Shown here: one piece after another, positions 42,890 through 53,024 of the stretch
Numbering within the stretch: the first letter of the stretch is position 1
How the letters are laid out: each line of letters starts with the position of its first letter
The notes under the pieces: model-generated
Seen by the model: the letters and a program-made list of their open reading frames with translations, nothing else
What the model was told of the DNA's origin: nothing
The model's database searches: none
Assembly: GCF_046600715.1 (NCBI RefSeq)
Contig: NZ_JBJMAV010000005.1
Span: 186,001 to 250,000 of the forward strand
DNA from: Lysobacter_C viscosus
GTDB lineage: Bacteria > Pseudomonadota > Gammaproteobacteria > Xanthomonadales > Xanthomonadaceae
Reading direction: 5' to 3'
DNA length: 64,000 nucleotides
Position numbers and translations under genes: made by a program

Positions 42890-42978
42890 GGGGCCGCAGG
42901 ATGACGGAAAGGCCGGAGTGTGCGCGAGCGTTGCTGAACTGTCCAGACGTTCGCCGCAGAATCGGCGAAGTTGCCGCG

Positions 42979-42986
42979 ATTTAAGC
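42979..42986 (-). promoter_or_regulatory. putative -10 of the aroQ-accB-accC operon (GCTTAAAT)
   Basis: Minus strand GCTTAAAT, 89 bp before the aroQ ATG; no -35 recognised. Confidence 0.35.
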
Positions 42987-43039
42987 AGGCGTTTGAGTCG
43001 GGCCCGTGCGAGTGGCGGCGGGCGGTCAGGCCTCCCGGC

Positions 43040-43645
43040 TCACTCCAGCCGCGCCCAGCCATCGATTTCGCCGTGCTCGAAGGGCCCGATCCGCTGCTTC
43101 ACCAGGCGGCCACTCGCGTCGATCAGGGCCGTGTAGGGCAGCACGCCCTTCGGGTTGCCGAGCTGCACGCCGGCGTCGCCGGGGCCGGCCGCGTCCAGCG
43201 CGATCGGGTAGCTGACCGGGATCCTCGCCAGGAAGTCGCGCACGGCGGCGGCGTCGTCCAGGGCGATGCCGACCACGCCGGTGCCCGCCTCGCCCTGGCT
43301 GGCGGCAAAGCGTTCCAGTTCCGGCATCTCCTCGATGCACGGGCCGCACCAGCTGGCCCACAGGTTCACCAGCACGGGGCGACCCGCGAAGTCGTCGGGC
43401 AGCGCCAGGGTGCCGCCGTCCAGCAGCGCCACCCGCACCCGGGGAATGGCCTGGCCGCGTCGCGCGACCTGGACCCCCGCCGGCGGTGCGGGCGAGCTGG
43501 CTGCGGCGGCGGCATTGAGGGCCCATTGACCCGCCTCCGTCCGCAGCAGCGGGCCGGGGCCGTTGACCACCAGCCCGGCGCCCACCCCGAGCAGGCCCGC
43601 CGCCAGCGCGACCAGCAGCACTTTGGGGGTGCCGGACATCGCCAT
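43040..43645 (-). CDS. TlpA-type thioredoxin
   Basis: 201 aa. N-terminal hydrophobic anchor (KVLLVALAAGLLGVGAGLVV), then a thioredoxin domain with ASWCGPCIEEMPEL (active site WCGPC) and a cis-Pro loop in LPYTALID. Predicted membrane-anchored, periplasmic reductant fed by DsbD. Start overlaps the dsbD stop (TGATG), supporting joint action. Confidence 0.9.
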   Translation of the reverse strand: MAMSGTPKVLLVALAAGLLGVGAGLVVNGPGPLLRTEAGQWALNAAAAASSPAPPAGVQVARRGQAIPRVRVALLDGGTLALPDDFAGRPVLVNLWASWCGPCIEEMPELERFAASQGEAGTGVVGIALDDAAAVRDFLARIPVSYPIALDAAGPGDAGVQLGNPKGVLPYTALIDASGRLVKQRIGPFEHGEIDGWARLE

Positions 43646-46116
43646 CAGGGCTCCGCCGCCGCAGGGGCCGGCGCGCGCGCGAGACGGGCACGTTCGGCGA
43701 AGGCGGGCGCCTTCTCGAAGCCGAACAATCGCAGGTCACGGCGTTCGCGGCCGTCGATGAAATACAGCGTGGCCGGCGGACCGATGATCCCCAGCCGCTG
43801 CATCAAAGCCTGGTCGATCGCGTCGTTGGCGGTGACGTCGGCCTTGACCAGCATGAAGCCGTCCAGCGCGTCGTGTACCACCGGTTCGGGGAAGGTGTAC
43901 TTCTCCATTTCCTTGCACGACACGCACCAGTCGGCATAGAAATCCAGCATCAGGGGCTGGCCGGACTGGCGCGCGGAGGCGATGGCCGCGTCGAGGTCCT
44001 GGCCGGACTTGATCATCCGGAACGGCAGCTCGGCCGCCTGCGCCGAACCCGTGCCCAACCCGGCCAGTGGCTGCAACGGGTCGCGCCCACCGGCCATGGC
44101 CCCGACCAGTTGTGCGCCTCCGGTGACACCCAGCAGCAGGGCCAGGGTTGCCAGCATTGCGCGCCGGCCCGGGTGCAGGCCGGTCCTGCCCGCCACGGTC
44201 ACCCCGACGGTCGCCGCCGCGCCCAGCAGCAGCACGCCCCAAAGGGCCAGGGTGGCAGGCGCCGGCAGGATCCGCGACAGCATCCACACCGCCAGGCCCA
44301 GGAATACGAATCCGAACGCGCGCTGGATCGCGACCATCCACGGTCCGTTGGTCGGCAACCCGCGTCCGGCCGCCACGCCGAATGCGATCAGCGGCGCGCC
44401 CATGCCCATTGCCAGTGCGAACAGCGCCGCGCCTCCGAAGACCGGGTCCTGGGTCTGGCCGATGTAGAGCACCGCGCCGGCAAGCGGTGGTGCCACGCAC
44501 GGCCCCACGATCAGCGCCGAAAGCGCGCCCATCACCGCCACCCCCGTCCACGAGCCGCCACGTTGGCGGTCGGCGACCTCGCCAAGCCGGCTGCGCAGGC
44601 CGGCCGGAAGCTGCAGCTCGTACAGGCCGAAACTCGACAAGGCAAGCACCACGAACAGCAGCGAGAAGGCGACGATCACCCACGGTGTCTGGAAGGCGAT
44701 CTGCAGGTTGGCGCCGGCCAGGCCCGCCAGTACCCCCGCGGCGGTGAACACCAGCGCGTTGGCCAGCACGTAGACCAGCGAGAGCGCGGCGGCGCGGCGC
44801 GCACCCAACCCCGGGCCGTGGCCGGCGATCAGCCCCGAAAGGATCGGGATCATCGGCAGCACGCACGGGGTGAACGCCAGGCCCAGGCCGAGTCCGAAGA
44901 ACACCAGCAGGGCCCATGCGCGATGCGGCCCGGCGAGGGCGGCGGCCAGTCGACTGTCCTCGGCGAGCAGGCTGGCGCTGCCGGCATCGCCTGCACTGCC
45001 CTGGCCCGCGTCGCGGGGACGTGTCTCGGAGCCTGCGCTGCCGTCGGGCGGCGCGGCGGCAAGCGCAGCCGGATCCGCCGGTGGAGTGGGCACCGTTGCG
45101 TCCACCGCGCCGCTGTCGCCGATGCCCGTGCCGGAAGCTCCCGGAGGGACAGCTGCGGCCGGCTCGATGCCAGTGCCGCCCGTGGCGCGTCCCGGCGGCA
45201 GCTCGAGCGACACCGTGCGCGTCATCGGCGGGTAACAGATGCCGTCGGCCTGGCAGCCCTGGAACCCGGCGACCACCTCGATCCGCCCGCCCCCGGTGCC
45301 GGTGCGCAGCAGCGGCAGCGGCACGTCGACCTGGTCGAAGAACACGGTGGTGGTGCCGAAGTACCCGTCCCGGTGGCGGGTGCCGGCAGGCCATTGCGGT
45401 GCGGCCGCGCGAATGCCCTCGCGGCGCGCGGTTTCGCCCTCGATGCGCAACGTGGTCTGGTCGCGATACAGGTAATAGCCCGCGGCCGGGGTGAAGCGCA
45501 GCAGCAGCCGGTTGCCGCCATCGGCGATGGCCTCGAAGCCGAACGCCTGTTCCGGCGGCAGCGGCAGTGCGTCCGTGCCCCCGGACGTGGCGCCACCGAG
45601 CAGCGCGTTGCCGCCGCGCACGCCGCTGCCGGGGAGCAGCCCGCTGGAAGCCCGTCCGCCGGCGGGGATCGCGACGGCCAGCGTGCGCGTCTGTGGTGGG
45701 TAGCAGACGCCCGCGTCCGCGCAGCCCTGGTACTTCACGGTCAGCGTCGCCGTCGGACCCCGGGCCTGGCCCGGCAGGGTCGCGACCAGTTGGCCCCGGT
45801 AGGTCTCGACCTTGCCGAAGAACTCGTCTTGGTAAGCCTTGCCCGGCGGAAGCTGGAGGGTGCCGGCATCGAACCCGCTTGCGGCCACCGAGGTGCGGTG
45901 GCGGTAGAGGTAGTAGCCCTCGGCGATGCGCCAGCGCACCTCGATGCGGTCCGGTGCCACCGCCCGGGCCGAGAGCACGAATGCCTCGTCCACGGGGAGC
46001 AGGTCCTCCTCGTCAACCGCGAACGCCAGTGCGGGGAACAGCGCCAGCGCCAGCAGGCAGGCGAACCCGACCCACCCGCGCAGGACTCGCGCCAGGACGG
46101 GTTCAGGCGCGCGCAT
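43645..46116 (-). CDS. dsbD: DsbD with two N-terminal domains
   Basis: 823 aa from the chosen ATG. Moves electrons from cytosolic thioredoxin to the periplasm. After a signal peptide (to ~33) there are two tandem nDsbD domains: Cys132/Cys138 in YQGCADAGVCYPP and Cys288/Cys294 in FQGCQADGICYPP. Then a Ser/Pro/Gly linker, eight membrane spans (FFGLGLGLAFTPCVLPMIPI) and a C-terminal thioredoxin domain (YADWCVSCKEMEK). E. coli DsbD (565 aa) has one N domain. Start ATG gives a clean signal; an upstream TTG directly after the cutA stop (46179) is the alternative. Confidence 0.9.
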   Translation of the reverse strand: MRAPEPVLARVLRGWVGFACLLALALFPALAFAVDEEDLLPVDEAFVLSARAVAPDRIEVRWRIAEGYYLYRHRTSVAASGFDAGTLQLPPGKAYQDEFFGKVETYRGQLVATLPGQARGPTATLTVKYQGCADAGVCYPPQTRTLAVAIPAGGRASSGLLPGSGVRGGNALLGGATSGGTDALPLPPEQAFGFEAIADGGNRLLLRFTPAAGYYLYRDQTTLRIEGETARREGIRAAAPQWPAGTRHRDGYFGTTTVFFDQVDVPLPLLRTGTGGGRIEVVAGFQGCQADGICYPPMTRTVSLELPPGRATGGTGIEPAAAVPPGASGTGIGDSGAVDATVPTPPADPAALAAAPPDGSAGSETRPRDAGQGSAGDAGSASLLAEDSRLAAALAGPHRAWALLVFFGLGLGLAFTPCVLPMIPILSGLIAGHGPGLGARRAAALSLVYVLANALVFTAAGVLAGLAGANLQIAFQTPWVIVAFSLLFVVLALSSFGLYELQLPAGLRSRLGEVADRQRGGSWTGVAVMGALSALIVGPCVAPPLAGAVLYIGQTQDPVFGGAALFALAMGMGAPLIAFGVAAGRGLPTNGPWMVAIQRAFGFVFLGLAVWMLSRILPAPATLALWGVLLLGAAATVGVTVAGRTGLHPGRRAMLATLALLLGVTGGAQLVGAMAGGRDPLQPLAGLGTGSAQAAELPFRMIKSGQDLDAAIASARQSGQPLMLDFYADWCVSCKEMEKYTFPEPVVHDALDGFMLVKADVTANDAIDQALMQRLGIIGPPATLYFIDGRERRDLRLFGFEKAPAFAERARLARAPAPAAAEP

Positions 46117-46175
46117 CGTGGCAGCGGGGGCGGGCAGGGCGGGGTCGAACACGGAAGGATCGGGCACGGCGGAAT

Positions 46176-46529
46176 TCAACCTGGTTCGGTTTGCAGCGAA
46201 GTTTGCAGCGGATCGGGGCGGGTCTCGTCGGCGACCCAGGCCAGGTACGGCAACAGGCCACCGGCGGCTTCGACCGCGATCACCTCGGGCAGTTCATAGG
46301 GGTGCATTGCCTGCAGCCGGTCGGTGCAGGCCTGCAGGCACGCGTCGGTGGTCTTCGCCAGCAGCAGGACCTCGTCGGCCTGCTCCACCCTTCCCTGCCA
46401 GCGGTAGGTCGAGCGCATGCCCGGAAGGACGCTGGCGCAGGCGGCAAGGCGCTCGTCGACCAGTGCCCGCGCCAACCGGTCGGCGGTAGCGGCGTCGGGG
46501 CAGGCGCAATGGACGATGACCACGGACAT
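46176..46529 (-). CDS. cutA: CutA divalent-cation tolerance protein
   Basis: 117 aa, trimeric ferredoxin-like CutA1 fold. Motifs ERLAACASVLPG, TYRWQGRVEQADEVLLLAKT and HPYELPEVIA are canonical. Cellular role is still unclear (copper tolerance historically). It has no ribosome binding site; GGTAGAAT ends 6 nt before the ATG, so a leaderless mRNA is predicted. dsbD follows. Confidence 0.95.
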   Translation of the reverse strand: MSVVIVHCACPDAATADRLARALVDERLAACASVLPGMRSTYRWQGRVEQADEVLLLAKTTDACLQACTDRLQAMHPYELPEVIAVEAAGGLLPYLAWVADETRPDPLQTSLQTEPG

Positions 46530-46535
46530 CCGCCG

Positions 46536-46543
46536 ATTCTACC
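46536..46543 (-). promoter_or_regulatory. putative -10 of cutA, leaderless geometry (GGTAGAAT)
   Basis: TAGAAT ends exactly 6 nt before ATG on the minus strand. Confidence 0.5.
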
Positions 46544-46567
46544 GGCGCACCCGGTCCGGCGCCGGCA

Positions 46568-46981
46568 TCAGCCGGTCGCCGGGCGCCGCGACTCGTGTCC
46601 CCGGCCGCGGCCGACACGCTGCTGGGCCAATTGTTCGACCACCTCCACCAGCGGCGCGCGGGCCAGCATCGGACTTTCGCGGAAGGCGGCCAGCAGCCGA
46701 AGCTCGAAGGGATCTTCCACCAGCATGGCGTCGGCGGCAGCCACCGAGTCCATCGCCACGTCCTGTGACAACGTCATGCGGCCGCGGCCGGTTGCCAGCC
46801 ATTCGTACTGGACGCCGGTGGCCATCGCCGCCTCGCGCAGGTGGCTGGCGCTGGGCGACTTGCCGGGCGTCGCCTCCCAATGGCTGACCGCGCTGCGCTG
46901 TACGCCCACCGCGTTGGCCAGGGCCGCTTGCGACAGCCCGGCATGGCGGCGGGCCAGGCGGATGCGTTGCTGTGGGGTCAT
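46568..46981 (-). CDS. XRE-family HTH regulator, cI-like
   Basis: 137 aa. N-terminal HTH (RHAGLSQAALANAVGVQRSA, ~15-35), then a helical C part with no protease domain. The ATG has GGAG 6 bp upstream. A palindrome with 14/18 symmetry (47015-47032) lies 34-51 bp upstream and may be its operator. Target unknown; its neighbours are cutA and, divergently, the orphan terminator and groES. Confidence 0.85.
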   Translation of the reverse strand: MTPQQRIRLARRHAGLSQAALANAVGVQRSAVSHWEATPGKSPSASHLREAAMATGVQYEWLATGRGRMTLSQDVAMDSVAAADAMLVEDPFELRLLAAFRESPMLARAPLVEVVEQLAQQRVGRGRGHESRRPATG

Positions 46982-47014
46982 GGCCAACTCCGGCAGGTGT
47001 CCGAAAGTAACGAC

Positions 47015-47032
47015 GATACCAATATTGCCATC
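47015..47032. promoter_or_regulatory. Operator-like palindrome upstream of the XRE gene
   Basis: GATACCAATATTGCCATC; 14 of 18 positions are self-complementary, with core CAATATTG. Confidence 0.45.
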
Positions 47033-47270
47033 AAGCGGCTACCAACAGTCACATTGTGTGCTGAAGCCGTTAAAAGGCAGCAGATCCACGACCGCCGTCA
47101 CAACCCGATGCTACCGATAGTCTCTGAAATCCCACTCCGGGGTGCTGGTGGCCCCGCACCGGAATGCGCACTATTCCTCCCGGCCGACACGGAAGTCGGC
47201 TTGGACAAGGGGTGTCTGGTCAGGGGAGGGGCGAAGGACACGCTGCGCTTGGATGCCATCTCCATACCGT

Positions 47271-47308
47271 GAAAGAGCGCGTCGCTTCGGGGACGCGCTC
47301 TTTCTTTT
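47271..47308 (+). terminator. Strong orphan terminator
   Basis: 13-bp perfect stem GAAAGAGCGCGTC / GACGCGCTCTTTC, loop of 8, then TTTT. No annotated plus-strand gene precedes it. Confidence 0.85.
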
Positions 47309-47451
47309 CCTGCGTTCGCCCGGGTGCCAGGCTTTGCGCCGGCAGGCCGGCCAGGCCGCCTCACAGCGGTGCCCCCTGCATGTCCGCCGGGTCCTGACCT
47401 TGGTCCACGCCGATGGCCCACGCCGATTGGGCCTTCGCACCACCCCCCCCC

Positions 47452-47480
47452 CTTGAAAGCCTCCAGGGCCACCCCATTTA
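47452..47480 (+). promoter_or_regulatory. sigma-32 heat-shock promoter of groESL
   Basis: CTTGAAA (47452-47458), 13-bp spacer, CCCCATTTA (47472-47480): a perfect sigma-32 consensus, 116-144 bp before the groES ATG. No CIRCE repeat was seen. Confidence 0.85.
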
Positions 47481-47544
47481 CCCCGCAGTCCCGGCGCTTG
47501 CCGGGCGCTGTCGTCCCAGGCCTTGGCACTCGGCCGGGGCGACT

Positions 47545-47552
47545 GCTAAAAT
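47545..47552 (+). promoter_or_regulatory. putative second (-10) promoter of groESL (GCTAAAAT)
   Basis: Member of the recurrent element, 43 bp before the groES ATG, probably for basal expression. Confidence 0.45.
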
Positions 47553-47595
47553 TCCCGTTCTTTTCCCACCCATTCAAACACTTAGGGGTTGCCCC

Positions 47596-47883
47596 ATGAA
47601 TATCAAGCCGCTCTACGACCGCGTGGTCATCAAGCGCATGGAAGAAGAAAAGATGTCCGCAGGCGGCATCGTGATCCCAGACTCGGCCACCGAGAAGCCG
47701 ATCAAGGGCGAGATCGTCGCCGTTGGCGAGGGCAAGCACCTGGACAACGGCAGCGTGCGCGCGCCGAAGGTCAAGGTCGGCGACAAGGTCCTGTTCGGCA
47801 AGTACAGCGGCACCGAGGTGAAGCTCGACGGCACCGACCTGCTGGTGGTGAAGGAAGACGACATCTTCGCGATCCTCGGCTGA
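47596..47883 (+). CDS. groES: Co-chaperonin GroES
   Basis: 95 aa. Heptameric lid of GroEL. MNIKPLYDRVVIKRMEEEK, the mobile-loop region SAGGIVIPD and ending KEDDIFAILG are typical. AGGGG lies 9-13 bp upstream. Heat-shock and basal promoters lie upstream; groEL follows by 73 bp. Confidence 0.98.
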   Translation: MNIKPLYDRVVIKRMEEEKMSAGGIVIPDSATEKPIKGEIVAVGEGKHLDNGSVRAPKVKVGDKVLFGKYSGTEVKLDGTDLLVVKEDDIFAILG

Positions 47884-47956
47884 TCGCCGGGGCGGGCTCG
47901 CCCGCCACTGCTTCCCTGTTCCCAATTCCCCATTCCCGCTTTAGAGGTTCCAAAAC

Positions 47957-49600
<1,644 letters not shown>

Positions 49601-49624
49601 TTCGCCCCCACGTCTGTCAGGAAG

Positions 49625-49649
49625 AGGCCCGCTTCGTGCGGGCCTTTTC
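49625..49649 (+). terminator. groEL terminator
   Basis: AGGCCCGC / GCGGGCCT with loop TTCGT, then TTTTCTTT. Confidence 0.85.
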
Positions 49650-49730
49650 TTTGGGCATTCCCTGGCATGGCTTGAGGGCGAAACTGCCGCTGCACCGCGC
49701 GGCACTGGACAGGCCGCCGGCGCTCTTTCT

Positions 49731-49750
49731 GAACCGCCCGGTTCTTTTTT
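49731..49750 (+). terminator. Second terminator-like hairpin after groEL
   Basis: GAACC-GCCC-GGTTC and six T. Confidence 0.6.
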
Positions 49751-49822
49751 GCACTGCAGCGTGCAATGGTCCTAACGATTCCTTCACGATCGACCTGCGT
49801 CCCGACGTGGGGGAGGGAGCAG

Positions 49823-49858
49823 GGCCCGCTACCGGTTCGACCGGGGCGGGCCTTTTTT
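49823..49858 (+). terminator. Third terminator-like hairpin after groEL
   Basis: GGCCCGC / GCGGGCC stem with an inner CCGGT/ACCGG stem, then six T. Confidence 0.75.
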
Positions 49859-50234
49859 ATGCCTTGTCTGCAGGGCTTCCGGGCTCCGCCTCGGGAAACG
49901 GCCGGTTCGTCTTCGAGCTTCCCTCCTCTGCCGCGCTTCCCCGCTCATCAGCTGATCGCGGGCCGCCCTCGCCATTCTCCCGTTCACGGCGCCGCGGCTT
50001 CTGTCGCGCCCGGTTGACGCGTGCAGGGCATTGGCGCCAGCGCGGCGGACCCTGTAGAAGTGTGACGCGGTTGGCGAAATGCCGGCCGTTCCCCAGCGCC
50101 CGGCAGGCAGTCGGTGGGAGCGGGCGCCGGGTTCCGTAGCGGTAAACCTGTAGCAGGAAAGTTTCGGGCAGGGGCGGCCGCCCGGGGGAGTGCGTGCGTC
50201 TGCACGCTTCAATCAATCTTGACGGAGTGGATCC

Positions 50235-51599
50235 ATGAAGAATGCGAGTGTTCTGGCCACCAGTATTGGCCTGGCCCTGATCGGACTGGGCGCGGCGGCC
50301 ACCGCGCAGGCGGCGACGTACGTAGTGACGACCCACGGCAACGGCCTGGGCAATACGCAACTTGAGCGCATCCGCGCGGCCGGCGGAACGGTCACCGCGC
50401 AGCTGCCGCAGGTCGGACTGGCGATCGTGGAAGGTGGCGATGGATTCGCCTCGGCCGCCGGCGCGATCCCCGGTGTGTTGTCTGTGACCCGCGACATCCA
50501 GTTGCAGTGGGACCTGCCCGAACCCGAGGTCGCGCCGATCACGGCCGAGGCCTTCATGAATCCGCCGTTCTCCGGCGATGACGACCGCTTCTTCGACCTG
50601 CAGTGGGGGCACGCGGCGGTCGATGCCGCCGGCGCCTGGAACGCCGGCTTCCGCGGTGCGGGTGCGACGGTCGCGGTCCTGGACAGCGGCATCTACTGCA
50701 CGCATGCCGACATTGCCCCGAACCTGGTCGGCGGCGCGTCGTTCGTACCGGGCGAGACCTTCTGCAACACGGCGGGCAGCTCGCACGGTACGCACGTGGC
50801 CGGCACCATCCTGGCCAGCGACAACGCCATGGGCACGATCGGCGTCGCGCCGCAGGCCAAGCTGCTGGGCGTGAAGGTCCTGAGTGCGGCCACCGGCAGT
50901 GGATCGTTCAGCGGAATCATCCAGGGCATCGTCTGGGCGGTGGACAACGGCGCCAATGTCATCAACATGAGCCTGGGCATCCGCAACGGCCTGCCGCGCG
51001 GCGGCCCGGGCGCGAACGAAGTGGCCGACCTGATCAACGCCACCAAGCGCGCCATCCAGTACGCCAATGCCAACGAAGTGCTGGTGGTGGCCTCGTCGGG
51101 CAACGATGCCCGGGACCTGGACAAGGACGCTGACGTGATCAGTTTCCCGGGCCAGTTGCCGGGCGTCCTGACCGTGTCTGCGCTGGCCCCGGAAGGTTGG
51201 GCCCTGCGACCGGACACCAACCTGGACCTGCTGGCCAGCTACAGCAACTACGGGCAATCGGCGATCCACTTCGGCGCCCCTGGCGGTGACAGCCGTTACC
51301 CCGGTAACGAAGCGTGCCAGGTGGGTCCGGTGGTCCAGGCATGCTGGGTGTTCGATCTCGTGTTCAGCACCACCCAGGTCCGCAACGGTTCGAGCTTCTA
51401 CAGCTGGAATGCCGGCACCAGCATGGCCGCGCCGCACGTATCGGGCGTCGCCGCGCTGGTCTATGGAAAGCATCCGGGAATCAAGGCCTCCCAGGTGGAG
51501 TCCATCATGCGGCGCTCCGCCGACGACGTGGGCAAGCCGGGCAGGGACGCCGCCACCGGCAATGGTCGCGTCAACGCCGCGCGGGCCGTGGGATTCTGA
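50235..51599 (+). CDS. Secreted S8 (subtilisin-like) serine protease
   Basis: 454 aa. Signal peptide (MKNASVLATSIGLALIGLGA, cut after AQA near 26), propeptide-like segment (~27-110), catalytic domain with Asp150 (VAVLDSGIYC), His184 (SSHGTHVAG), oxyanion Asn290 (ASSGND) and Ser396 (GTSMAAPHVSG). All four active-site residues are present. Secreted protease, probably for extracellular digestion. GGAG lies 10-13 bp before ATG. A tandem decayed copy follows. Confidence 0.95.
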   Translation: MKNASVLATSIGLALIGLGAAATAQAATYVVTTHGNGLGNTQLERIRAAGGTVTAQLPQVGLAIVEGGDGFASAAGAIPGVLSVTRDIQLQWDLPEPEVAPITAEAFMNPPFSGDDDRFFDLQWGHAAVDAAGAWNAGFRGAGATVAVLDSGIYCTHADIAPNLVGGASFVPGETFCNTAGSSHGTHVAGTILASDNAMGTIGVAPQAKLLGVKVLSAATGSGSFSGIIQGIVWAVDNGANVINMSLGIRNGLPRGGPGANEVADLINATKRAIQYANANEVLVVASSGNDARDLDKDADVISFPGQLPGVLTVSALAPEGWALRPDTNLDLLASYSNYGQSAIHFGAPGGDSRYPGNEACQVGPVVQACWVFDLVFSTTQVRNGSSFYSWNAGTSMAAPHVSGVAALVYGKHPGIKASQVESIMRRSADDVGKPGRDAATGNGRVNAARAVGF

Positions 51600-51627
51600 G
51601 GCGATGACGCAAGGCGCTTGAGGGCCG

Positions 51628-51660
51628 ACGGGGCCGCCGCGAGGTGGCCCCGTTTTCTTT
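51628..51660 (+). terminator. Terminator of the S8 protease gene
   Basis: ACGGGGCC / GGCCCCGT, loop of ten, then TTTTCTTT. Confidence 0.8.
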
Positions 51661-51860
51661 GGGTGGGGCGGGTGTTGCCGGCGCCCGGGTGGCCCCGGGA
51701 CAGGGGCCCTGACACTCGACGTGTCGGCGTTCCACCTGCCGGACGGCTGGCCGGTCCGGGCCCTGGATGACGGCCTTGCGCTCCGGCAGGCGCGCGCTAT
51801 GGCCGCCACCGGGGGAGATAACCGCGACCCGGGTCGCGCACGTTATCCGGAGAATTACCA

Positions 51861-52915
51861 AAGAAGGTTCCAGTCCTCGCAACAGGCATCGTGGCGGCGT
51901 TGTTGGCCGGCGGTGCGCAGGCGGCCACCTACGTGGTCCAGGCCAAGGCCCTGGCATTCGACCAGGCGCTGTCCCGGAAGTTGGAGGCCAACGGAGGCCA
52001 GGTGCTGCGGCGCTACCCGCAGATCGGCGTGGCGATCGTGGAGGCCGACGACGGCTTCGGCGGCCGCGCGGCACGCATCCCGGGCATCCGCTCGGCGGTC
52101 AGGGACATCGCGCTGCACTTCGGGATACCCGAAGCGGTCACCCTCGGCTTCGACGAGGCCGCTGCGAACCCGCCCGACAGCGGCGACAACGACGCCCTCT
52201 ACAACCTCCAATGGGGCAACGACGCGATCGATGCGGTGGAAGCCTGGAACCGTGGCTTCCGCGGCACCGGCGCGACGGTCGCGATCCTCGACTGGGGCCT
52301 GGACTGCGACTACCCGGACATGGTCCCGAACAACATCGCCGCGCTCTACGCGTCGTTCGTGGCGGGCGAGCCGGTGTGCACGCTGCCGACGGGTTTCAAC
52401 CACGGCACGCACGTGGCCGGTACCGTGGCCGCGGCCGACAACGCCTTCGGCACGATCGGGGTTGCCCCGGACGCGGACTGCTTCGCGGTCAATGTGCTTT
52501 CGGCATTCACCGGCAGCGGCAGCTTCGACAGCATCCTGTCGGGCATCGTCTATGCCGCCGATGCAGGGGCCGACGTCATCAACATGAGCCTGGGCGTGCG
52601 CGGCGGGTTGCCGCTCAACCAGGACACCAACGCGCTGGTCCATGCGGTCACGTGGGCGGTGCACTACGCAGGCGGGCAGAACACCACGGACCTGGTGTTC
52701 AGCACCTCCAACAATGGCTGGTCACGGACCGGCGGCACCAGCCCGGCCGCGCCGCACGTGGCGGGCGTGGCGGCACTGTTGATAGGTGCGGCCGGCGGTG
52801 AAATGTCGCCCGCGCAGTTGAGGACGAGTTGAACCGGGATGCCGACGACATCGGTGATCGCGGCACCGACGCCTACTTCGGTCGCGGCCGCATCAACGCC
52901 GACCAGACCCTGTAG
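51861..52915 (+). pseudogene. Decayed tandem copy of the S8 protease
   Basis: Three lesions are visible. (1) The signal-peptide frame KKVPVLATGIVAALLAGGAQ has no ATG; only an internal GTG (51891) in the hydrophobic core. (2) About 90 residues are missing between WAVHYA and QNTTDLVFST, removing the oxyanion Asn region. (3) A one-base deletion at ~52820 shifts frame: translation stops at 52832, while the other frame resumes EDELNRDADDIGDR to TAG at 52915. Asp (ILDWG), His (NHGTHVAG) and Ser (GTSPAAPHVAG) remain. Otherwise closely similar to the upstream protease. Confidence 0.85.
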
Positions 52916-53024
52916 GTCCCTGCGTCGCGGCAGGTGGCCGGCCGCGGACGCAAAGCGACCGGCCGGCACAGGCGCCCGCCCGCCGGCGGGCGTCCTGTTG
53001 TCGGCTGCATGCCATCATCACCGG

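Larger units (their letters stand above)
46982..47595. other. 614-bp XRE/groES intergenic region
   Basis: Holds an operator-like palindrome (47015-47032), an open plus-strand frame from GTG 46997 to TGA 47270-47272 (about 91 codons, a third ending in A/T, unlike the neighbours and without a ribosome binding site), a strong plus-strand terminator (47271-47308), a C-run (47442-47453), and two groES promoters. A small RNA ending at the terminator is possible. Confidence 0.5.
49651..50234. other. Region after groEL with extra terminators
   Basis: No reliable gene. Two further terminators (49731-49750 and 49823-49858) and an imperfect TTGCAC/GTGCAA hairpin (49750-49767) are present. A GCGTGC-GTCT-GCACGC stem lies near 50196-50211, close to the S8 protease start. 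No promoter was recognised. Short RNAs between the terminators are possible. Confidence 0.45.

Noticed and set aside
47100..47310. 6S RNA or tmRNA at the orphan terminator
   Set aside because: The sequence lacks the long near-complementary arms of 6S and the tRNA-like ends of tmRNA.
47442..47453. C-run upstream of groES as a phase-variable tract
   Set aside because: It lies upstream of the sigma-32 -35 and not in a coding region; could affect expression but no evidence.
47300..47595. CIRCE element before groES
   Set aside because: No TTAGCACTC/GAGTGCTAA inverted repeat found.
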